DNA from: Bacillota bacterium
Lineage (GTDB): Bacteria; Bacillota; UBA4882; UBA8346
Direction: 5' to 3'
NCBI GenBank assembly: GCA_023410535.1
Contig: JAEYPR010000019.1
Span: 1-64,000 of the forward strand
DNA: 64,000 bases
This document shows positions 26,901 through 32,764 of the stretch, in pieces. The notes beneath the pieces were generated by a model, which saw only the letters and a list, made by a program, of their open reading frames with translations, had not been told where the DNA came from and did no database searches. A program made the position numbers and the translations under genes. How positions within the stretch are numbered: position 1 is the first letter of the stretch; each line of letters begins with the position of its first letter.

Positions 26901-27017
26901 CAACGGCATCTTTACTCCAATTCCAATGACTGCAATGGCCTTGGTGGACACTTCGGAAACCTCAATTGGCTGCCGAGATTGGCGAATATTCACTTTTACC
27001 GCGCTTAAGTCAATCAT
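20934..27017 (-). CDS. hybrid PKS-NRPS KS-DH-KR-ACP-C, lacking AT
   Basis: 2027 residues. KS (~25-450) has the full triad: DTTCSSS with C198, EAHGTGT and NIGH. No acyltransferase domain follows, so it is a trans-AT type module fed by the free AT of this cluster. A DH-like region (~640-950) keeps the first His (LNEHVINDQN), but the glycine and proline of HxxxGxxxxP are changed and the second motif is HPALLDNALT, so dehydration is doubtful. KR (~1140-1400) has TGGSGGLG and the Ser-Tyr-Asn set (LFSSNN, GDYTAANAY). ACP has GGDSI. A complete condensation domain (HHLISDG) ends the protein. It would add one malonyl unit, reduce it to a beta-hydroxy group and hand it on to the Tyr-activating protein. 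ATG at 27017 follows GGAGAG. Confidence 0.9.
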   Translation of the reverse strand: MIDLSAVKVNIRQSRQPIEVSEVSTKAIAVIGIGVKMPLADTVADFWKLLVNGVDCIRDLPAARRQDVLAMISGLYGEGESVQFEPGAYLEAIDRFDYGFFGLSPRESSLMDPNQRLFLETAWAAIEDAGYGGTKLIGSRTGVYLGFSSDSEYRRLIAATRPEDLAMAVPGNIKPIVASRLSYLLDLCGPSVTVDTTCSSSLFAIHLACKALRNSECELAVAGGLQVHLIPIRPVQIGVEASDGRAKSFDDKSDGTGTGEGVAAVLLKPLWKAERDRDPIYAVIKGSAANNDGSSIGITAPSATAQADVLSRAWQDAGVEPETITYIEAHGTGTKLGDPIEVDGITKAFRRYTSKKQFCGIGTIKTNIGHLDSSAGIAGFLKAVLALKYQKLPPSLHFNFPNRRIAFEESPVFVVDRLADWEPAGGPRRCGVSSFGLSGTNCHLVLEEAPPLTVASERKTTSWQVFCLSAKTQTALEELLRQYRQLVSEPIPKFDLADLCYTVNTGRGHYGYRLALVVRDLNDLRMKLRHPSLAASKFEGVFFGYHQLIRESSADREPDDLFPNEQQAFNQRVQTLIDALLNSAGDTATLLEEVCRLYVNGATVDWQQLYRNQSFRRLNLPSYPFDRQRCWLEPQPSVRPVQLSGALTGFPLLERLLAEAPGLEIYTTQLSVSKHWVLNEHVINDQNVLVGTAHLEMLLEACQKHFPAGVELTEVQFITPLVLKPNQQAIVELILQGEADRHFQFMVVSKQPKDDDSTESWQKHATGKVRPLTQTLAPQLNLQQLKDRYQEGYVIPDLGRYNESTMFDFGPRWNNIREMYVDQAELLSYVEIPAEFRDEVAHYPLHPALLDNALTTIPLLKNYLAARATPPDPDALFLPFAYRGVRVYRQLPGSFYSHVRLRPTLTDQPDLLSFAVTIADSAGKVLIEVEEYTLIRTGKIKLQEVTGREPSGLFHAIRWIPKPFTLSSTPHSPGLCLLLRDGSELGEALYTRLTAGGWQVVTVELGSDYYRLDENHYRMAGTPEDYKQLVADVTGRKIRRIIHLFAHDHSSTEIVSFDELKQSQHVGVNSLLHLAQALLTANISGAIDIRLIARSVYSVTGQESEIHPEYATLFGLARVINQEYPNLNCRTFDLDEMENLDALWVELQIASEDERVAFRNGQRFVEELTEQPVNDIPIAEMTFGAEGCYLITGGSGGLGLTIAQHLAANGQMNLAFINRTAFPKRDEWEHIIREGLNHKLIQAIRTVQAIEELGATVGIYQANVSIPSELTTVLEQVRNDYGPLRGIIHCAGVAGEGLIIHKELQRFETVLAPKVAGTWLLDQLTVNDPLDLMILFSSNNTLLGLPGQGDYTAANAYLDAFTSWRNRRGRKTLTINWPTWKENGMAVDYGVNSDGFMKAITNSQALAAFTTALNQGWERVIVGELNFQGNQLEEILKILPFQMAPELRTRLFSVINIRAQTIKTPNTVGTRAIVLKGRADQNYSETERKVAAIWGMILGYQELNINNSFFEIGGDSILLTKVQTQLERIFPGRVGLAELFAYPTIVKLARRIDDQCLPSSITVLDATAVDFIPTAPVRRYYPLSSAQQRIFILQQFDNAGTSYNMPGAFILEGVLQREKFQHAFNQLVERHESFRTSFGFEDGDPVQYIQPESKLEIGYHEGDPADIDRIIAGLIRPFDLSKPPLLRVELIKLSATKYIVVCDMHHLISDGTSLGIILREFMTVYQGKTPAPFRIHYKDFTEWQNRQLTQGKLKPQEDYWLGQFAGEIPVLQLQTDHPRSARQGFRGAHYKCRCDQVMTAGLKALAAKAETTLFTILLTAYFIVLAKASNQPDLVVGIGVNGRTHLDLEPIIGLFVNSLAIRSCPTDEKSVFGFVTEIKERLYLSYQNQDYPFDKLVEKLRIPRVAGRNPLYDVAFVMHNMETPRLEIEGLYCESYPVDLNSAKFDLTLYAVEEQGEVSLDFEYSTELFAAETIRRLAGWYLRIVEQLIADPACKLGDVTILDSTEQARIVAGIKQNQQRFDLEIDF

Positions 27018-27038
27018 TGCAACTCTCCAACGAAATAA

Positions 27039-29330
27039 TCAAACCGACAATTCCTCTATTTCCACTTCAACATATTTCCGAACGACAGCGCCCAATAAAT
27101 CACCATATACATTAATCAAGGTTTTAACTTTTTCTTTATCAAAACGTTGTGGGTCATAATGACAAACCAAATCAATCCGGTCTGCAGCTTCGGTTATACC
27201 AAAGCCAATGCCGAAATACCGGATGATTTGATCATCCGGAGTGAAATGGACGCTTTGATAGAACAGCGGCGCGATCAGGTTCCGTTTTTTACTTCCCATT
27301 GTTATCACCATTTCACCTAAACGTTGTTTTACCGCTGTTCCCAGCAGATGCTGTGTTGTTTGAAATAAGGTAGTGAAATTACCGATCTGAGATAGGTCCA
27401 CCGCTACTGAAGCAATGTGTAGGGATTGGTCACTTACGACCTGAATTGCGACTTTTTTTACGTTGGCAATTTCGGAAAATAAATATATGTATAAGGCAGC
27501 GAGGATTGTAAAAAAACTTACGGCTTCCTGCATGGCAATTGCTTGCAACCCAGCCAACAATGAACTTTTCAACTGCAAACTTAATAGCGGTTGTTCTGCA
27601 TTAATGAATTGATTTGCCAAGTACTCCTCAGGGATTTCAATTCGTTCCACCTGGATTTGATTTTGACCCGTGCCGGTCCGGGCACTGATATATTGGGCCA
27701 GTTTACCGACGGTCGGGTAGGAGAAGAGATCAACTCCACTCAGTACTCCCGGGTAAATTTTGTCGATTTTCGTATGGACCAACATTAACGAAATAGAATT
27801 GCCACCCAAATCAAAGAAGTTATCATTGGTTCCAATCCGGTCCACTCCAAGAACTTTGCGCCAAATAGCGGCTACATCATTCTCAACCTTGGTTTCGGGT
27901 AATGCCGATAGGACGGTCGCCTCAGTTGAGACCTTCACCTCATTGCACTCGCGTTGCTCCGCTATTTGAGTGACAAACCACTCTACATCAACCTCGGAAA
28001 TCATGATCTGCTCCATCAAAGTCTGCTCCGATGCTTGCGAGATCAGTGTCAAAATCCACTCCAAGTGTGCAAGTATTTTTCGAATCGTCGCGGCGGTAAA
28101 ATGACGTTGGTCATATAAGAGCGTCAAGTTAAGCCCTTCCTGGCAGGTGACGACTAAGGTCAAATCATAATTGGTCATCTCAAAGATTCTAAAGGCCTCA
28201 ATTTTCAGAGCCGTTACGGATTGGGTTAGATAGTCGAGCGGATAGTTTTCAAAAACGACAATTGAATCAAACAAGCTAGACTGGCGATCAAAATCGATAG
28301 CATCTCTGATATCGACCAATGCGGCCCCTTCAAAGTCGACCCGCATCCGCAGCTCTTGCTCCAACTGCTTTAATACGGTTGGCACTGTGTCGCGCGGATT
28401 GGTTTTGCAGCGGAACGGCAACGTATTAATAAACAGTCCGACCATGGATTCGACCCCTTGCAGTTCCGGCGTCCGGCCCGCAACCGTTGTGCCAAAGACC
28501 ACATCATCAGTGCGATTATATTGTTGAAGCAAGCTCCCCCAAGCGGCATAGATCATGGTCGCTAAAGTAATCTCATGGCTCCGGGCCCAAACGGTCAACT
28601 GCTCTACCTGGCTTGCCGGGAGTTGAACAACCGATTTTTGCAGGATAAATCGTTCATTGGACTCAACTTGAGCAAGGGGCAACAGTGTTTTAGTTCGAAA
28701 CTCCCGCAGATATTGACGCCAAAAAACTCCTTGCCCTTCCCGGTCCTGCCGTTTTAGCCACAGGAGATATTCTTTAAATTTCGGTTTCACCATTGGCTGC
28801 GGCAGTTCACCCGCAATTAGGCTTTGATAGAAGAGGTTCAGTTCCTTCAGGATGATTCCGTTGCTCCAACCATCGGAGATCAAATGATGACTGCTGAAAA
28901 TCATTTCATATGTTTCTTCGCGGAGCTTACAAAGGATCACCCGGTACGGAAAAGTGCGAATATCCAATCCCTCTTGTCGATCCTTCAGCCTGATCTCCTC
29001 TAGGACCTGCTCTTGCTCAGCGAAAGCCGTTTGTGAGAGATCCATCTCCCGAAAATCGAGTGGCAACTCTTTGAGGATGATTTGCACCGGGCGCTCAAGA
29101 TCATCCCATTTAAAAACGGTCCGTAACATTTCGTTGCTTGCCGCCACCAACTCCCAGGCCTTCCTCAACTGTTCGGAAAGAGTCGGGCCGAGTATGCGTA
29201 AGCTCAATTGTTCAAAGTATAATTCCGTCAACGGTTGATTGATATAATAAAACAACATTCCCTGTTGCATTGGGGTTAACGCTAAGATGTCTTCAATATT
29301 CTGTCGCTGCAAATGACGGTGCGTGTTCAT
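27039..29330 (-). CDS. NRPS C-T-half-C without adenylation domain
   Basis: 763 residues. A complete condensation domain (~10-450) has TPMQQGMLF at the start and SSHHLISDGWS as active site. Next comes a T domain (~490-560, GGNSISL) and then, from ~570, the C-terminal lobe of a second condensation domain with no HHxxxDG. No adenylation domain exists here, so the carrier must be loaded in trans or filled by an upstream protein, or it only relays the chain. The TPMQQGM motif is common in dual C/E and related condensation domains. Translation likely begins at ATG 29330; a TTG just before it is possible. The half-C at the C-terminus faces the KS-bearing protein encoded 21 bases downstream and may serve in docking. 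Confidence 0.85.
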   Translation of the reverse strand: MNTHRHLQRQNIEDILALTPMQQGMLFYYINQPLTELYFEQLSLRILGPTLSEQLRKAWELVAASNEMLRTVFKWDDLERPVQIILKELPLDFREMDLSQTAFAEQEQVLEEIRLKDRQEGLDIRTFPYRVILCKLREETYEMIFSSHHLISDGWSNGIILKELNLFYQSLIAGELPQPMVKPKFKEYLLWLKRQDREGQGVFWRQYLREFRTKTLLPLAQVESNERFILQKSVVQLPASQVEQLTVWARSHEITLATMIYAAWGSLLQQYNRTDDVVFGTTVAGRTPELQGVESMVGLFINTLPFRCKTNPRDTVPTVLKQLEQELRMRVDFEGAALVDIRDAIDFDRQSSLFDSIVVFENYPLDYLTQSVTALKIEAFRIFEMTNYDLTLVVTCQEGLNLTLLYDQRHFTAATIRKILAHLEWILTLISQASEQTLMEQIMISEVDVEWFVTQIAEQRECNEVKVSTEATVLSALPETKVENDVAAIWRKVLGVDRIGTNDNFFDLGGNSISLMLVHTKIDKIYPGVLSGVDLFSYPTVGKLAQYISARTGTGQNQIQVERIEIPEEYLANQFINAEQPLLSLQLKSSLLAGLQAIAMQEAVSFFTILAALYIYLFSEIANVKKVAIQVVSDQSLHIASVAVDLSQIGNFTTLFQTTQHLLGTAVKQRLGEMVITMGSKKRNLIAPLFYQSVHFTPDDQIIRYFGIGFGITEAADRIDLVCHYDPQRFDKEKVKTLINVYGDLLGAVVRKYVEVEIEELSV

Positions 29331-29461
29331 CAATCGATCATCCCTTATATTAAAATGTCACCAAATCAAGTGAGTCTGGTCTTATTTCTCCCCTTATTCA
29401 GGCTAAACCCCAATACCCCAGTTTTAAAAATTCAGGGTACTTGATCTTTTTACATCACACT

Positions 29462-30055
29462 TCAGGCTTCCTTGAAGATCGTCCCCTCAAAAACTCTTAG
29501 CGATTCACCGGTTTGAAGTACTTGTTTTGCCAGTGACCGACCGGTAGCGGTTTGAAACGTCGTTAGATAAAAGCTTTGATAGGCTTTGATTTTTTGAGCG
29601 ATTTCGTTTGTTGAAAATCCTTGCTTAAACCAATATCCTTCATATACCTCGCGCATCTCATGGGTAAAAAGATTAAGTTTATCGGCGTCCCACAAGATTT
29701 TAGCGGTTACCGTACGTTGAATGAACGGAAAACAATGCGTGGCAACAGCCGTTCCAATCTCCGCTAGTGCCGGATCGCCCAGACCTTGTTGGGCTAGAAA
29801 CCCTTTGGCCGTTGCCGCGCTGCGGGTACCATGATTCACAGCGACGGTTTCATGTTCAAGATCAAACGTAAACGCCAAGCTGATGTCGTGCACAATCGCT
29901 GCGATTGCCGCCCATTCCTCATTCGCCGCCTCAACTTCGGCAACCCGTGTTGCCAATCGCAATGTTGTTTCCATATGAATCATGCCAAAAGCGGGGTCTA
30001 ATTGTTCCAAAAAACCTTTGGCGTAATCTTTAATCGTTAATAAACTACGGTTCAT
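29462..30055 (-). CDS. HD-domain phosphohydrolase-like protein
   Basis: 197 residues with an HD metal-dependent hydrolase pattern: an early His (MIHMETTLR), the HD pair H56-D57 in AAIVHDISL, His residues in AVNHGTRSA, and ATHCFPF. These are the usual metal ligands. Its ATG overlaps the stop of the preceding NRPS gene (ATGA), so the two are translationally coupled and the protein belongs to the cluster. HD proteins hydrolyse phosphate esters or nucleotides, and a few act as oxygenases or dehydratase-like enzymes. In this setting it may tailor a building block or act in immunity. The substrate cannot be inferred. Confidence 0.75.
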   Translation of the reverse strand: MNRSLLTIKDYAKGFLEQLDPAFGMIHMETTLRLATRVAEVEAANEEWAAIAAIVHDISLAFTFDLEHETVAVNHGTRSAATAKGFLAQQGLGDPALAEIGTAVATHCFPFIQRTVTAKILWDADKLNLFTHEMREVYEGYWFKQGFSTNEIAQKIKAYQSFYLTTFQTATGRSLAKQVLQTGESLRVFEGTIFKEA

Positions 30056-32661
30056 GCTTGCAGTTTCCGTTCAATCCGTTTCGCTAATCCGGCCACTGTC
30101 GGAGCTGTCAACAAATCGGCCAACGAGAGCTGTATCCGGAGTTTCTCGTTAAGTAGCGAAATCACTTGCGTAGCCATTAGGGAGTGACCGCCGATTTCAA
30201 AAAAATTATCATCAATAGCCACTTTGGTTTGGCCTAATGTTGTCGCATAGACTGTTACCAGTTCCTGTTCGAGTTGGGTTAACTTGAAATTTTCTTGCAG
30301 ATCCGGTTCATCAGAATGCGGCCCATTATGGAGATTAGCCGGTTGAGGCAAGGCCTTACGGTCAATTTTGCCATTGGGATTTAACGGTATTGCGTCAAGG
30401 ATCACAAAGAAGTTAGGGACCATATAAGCCGGGAGTTTTCCTTTGACAAAGTGACGGACCTCGCTGATCAAACTTTCATTCGCATCCGGAGTTGTTTCCG
30501 GTATCAAATAAGCAACCAGATATTGATCGCCCGAGTCAAGCCGTTGATCGAGCACTACGACTTCCCGAATAATCTCGTATTGGCGAATGACGGATTCGAT
30601 ATCGCCCAACTCAATGCGAAGTCCACGAATTTTCACTTGATGATCGACTCTGCCGTTGAACTCAATATTCCCATCAGATAAGAATCGTCCTAAATCTCCG
30701 GTACGATAAAGCTTGGCGCCAGGATCCTTCGCGAAAGGATCACGGACAAATTTTCGGGCCGTCAACTCAGGGTCGTTACGGTAACCTTTGCCGACACCGA
30801 TACCGGCCAAACAGATTTCGCCAATTACACCGACTGGAACCGGTTGCAACGCTTCATCCAAAATATAAACCTGGGTGTTGAAGATTGGCTTGCCAATCGG
30901 TACTGACGACCGGATATATTCTTGGTAATTGCGAAGCCGGTAAAAGCTAGAAACATCAGAACATTCAGCTGCGCCATACACATTGGCAATCACGGCACGG
31001 CATTGCGGCGACTCAACCCAGTGTTGCAAACGATTGGCGGAGATCGCTTCCCCGCCCAGGAACAAACAACGCAAGGAAGTCAGTTTGTCAAATACAGCTT
31101 CACCGCGGTTCTCAATCAGGGGATAAAAAGTACTGGGAGCGCAATTGAGCAAGGTTATTTGCTGCTCGGCAATTGTCTGGAGGATAAGGTCCTGATCATA
31201 AAAAGGGGATGCCAATAAGTGCAGTTGCCCGCCATTAATCAAAGGCATGGCGATCGCCCGCTGGGTAATATCGAAACTAAAGGAACTGATGATAAGTCCG
31301 CGGTCCGGTTCGGAAATAGCGAACTCCTGAGAGAACCAGTACAACAGGTTAGTCCAGCCTTGATGGTGAACGGCCGCCGCCTTTGGGGTTCCCGTCGAAC
31401 CGGAGGTAAAAATGATATAACAGAGGTCGGCAACAGTCACGCAACCGGTTAGATTCTCAGTGCGCTCGGTCCCGATCTCCGGCCAATCCCGATCTAGTAA
31501 GATTGGTTGAACAATTCCTGCTGGCAATTGCTCCGTCAATTCAGTACGGGTTAATACTGCTCTAAACTCCATTGCATTCAGCATCATTGCAATCCGTTCC
31601 CGAGGGTACGCGGGATCAATGGGTACGTATGCGCCCCCAGCTTTCAATACTCCCAACAACCCAATGATCATCTCAATCGAACGGTCAATCAGCAAACCGA
31701 CTGCTTGATTCGGACCAATCCCCTTACTTCGCAAATAATGGCCGAGTTGATTGGCGCGTTGATTCAACTCCTGATAAGTTAAGACAGACTCACCGCATTG
31801 TAAAGCGATCGCATCCGGATGCCTGGCGACTTGATCCTCAAATAGTTGGTGTAAGCAAGTGTCTACTGGGTAAGCGGTCGCGGTCCGGTTCCAATCATCC
31901 AAAATCTGTTGCGCTTCTCGTTGGTTCACGAGGATTAATTCAGTGATTGCTAATTCAGGACGATGCAATACTTGAGCCATGATCGCTTGAAAAACCTGAC
32001 CGAATTGATGGATTGTCGCTGCCCGGAAAAGATCCGCGTTATATCGGATCGTTCCCTGATAATGCGATTCATGTAGTGAGAACCCGATAGCCATGTCCTG
32101 ATTTATATCGGACAGCGGTTGATGAAGTCCCGGATATTCCAATGTAGTTTGGAATAAACCGCAGTATTGAGAGATCCCGGCTACGCCAAGATCGGCAGCG
32201 AGCCGCTCAATCGGATATTTTTGATGCTGATAGGCGTTGATTAACGTATCCCGTACCTTCAGCAAATACTCCTTAAAGATCAGTTCTTCCCCGATATGAT
32301 TGACGATTGCTACCGCGTTCGCAGCTTCGATTTGAGAGGCATCGGTTTGTAAAACCGGACTCCCAATGATAATGGTGGATTGTTTTGAGTAACGATAGAA
32401 ACAGATGCTCCAAACGGCCATCAGCGCAGTATAAGTTAAAAAAGGATCCTCGCCAGTCAGATGGGCTAGCCGATCACTGGTTACCGTATCAAATTGAAAC
32501 TGAACCGTTTGGTAATGGCCTTCGTTTACTTCAGGACGGTTAAAATCCAAACGCAATAGAGTTGGATTCAAGTTTCCTTGGAGCTGATCCAACCAAAACT
32601 TTTTATCCTCATTGCTTTCGAATTCAATCCGATGTTCCATTGCAATTGCCGACTGATTCAT
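30052..32661 (-). CDS. NRPS half-C-A-T
   Basis: 869 residues. Like its paralogue downstream it begins with only the C-terminal lobe of a condensation domain (~15-255; no HHxxxDG), then an adenylation domain (~260-775) and a T domain (GGHSLMA). Core motifs FTSGSTGTPK, YRTGDLGR and NGKIDRKAL are present. The usual YGPTE is replaced by YGAAE. The specificity code reads DIRNFGVDVK, which I do not match to a known amino acid. ATG at 32661 follows AAAGGAG. It lies between the radical-SAM half-C fusion and the HD gene. The residue it loads may be the substrate of one or both of those enzymes. It may act as a starter-like or in-trans loading module for the A-less protein downstream. Confidence 0.87.
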   Translation of the reverse strand: MNQSAIAMEHRIEFESNEDKKFWLDQLQGNLNPTLLRLDFNRPEVNEGHYQTVQFQFDTVTSDRLAHLTGEDPFLTYTALMAVWSICFYRYSKQSTIIIGSPVLQTDASQIEAANAVAIVNHIGEELIFKEYLLKVRDTLINAYQHQKYPIERLAADLGVAGISQYCGLFQTTLEYPGLHQPLSDINQDMAIGFSLHESHYQGTIRYNADLFRAATIHQFGQVFQAIMAQVLHRPELAITELILVNQREAQQILDDWNRTATAYPVDTCLHQLFEDQVARHPDAIALQCGESVLTYQELNQRANQLGHYLRSKGIGPNQAVGLLIDRSIEMIIGLLGVLKAGGAYVPIDPAYPRERIAMMLNAMEFRAVLTRTELTEQLPAGIVQPILLDRDWPEIGTERTENLTGCVTVADLCYIIFTSGSTGTPKAAAVHHQGWTNLLYWFSQEFAISEPDRGLIISSFSFDITQRAIAMPLINGGQLHLLASPFYDQDLILQTIAEQQITLLNCAPSTFYPLIENRGEAVFDKLTSLRCLFLGGEAISANRLQHWVESPQCRAVIANVYGAAECSDVSSFYRLRNYQEYIRSSVPIGKPIFNTQVYILDEALQPVPVGVIGEICLAGIGVGKGYRNDPELTARKFVRDPFAKDPGAKLYRTGDLGRFLSDGNIEFNGRVDHQVKIRGLRIELGDIESVIRQYEIIREVVVLDQRLDSGDQYLVAYLIPETTPDANESLISEVRHFVKGKLPAYMVPNFFVILDAIPLNPNGKIDRKALPQPANLHNGPHSDEPDLQENFKLTQLEQELVTVYATTLGQTKVAIDDNFFEIGGHSLMATQVISLLNEKLRIQLSLADLLTAPTVAGLAKRIERKLQA

Positions 32662-32764
32662 TGCTTCGTACTCCTTTCAAACCATTAAGCTTCTGTCAAA
32701 CGAAGAACTTGCGTTCATGTCTTTCACTTAAGCATTTTTTTATTCGTCAGGATAGTTCGACTAC

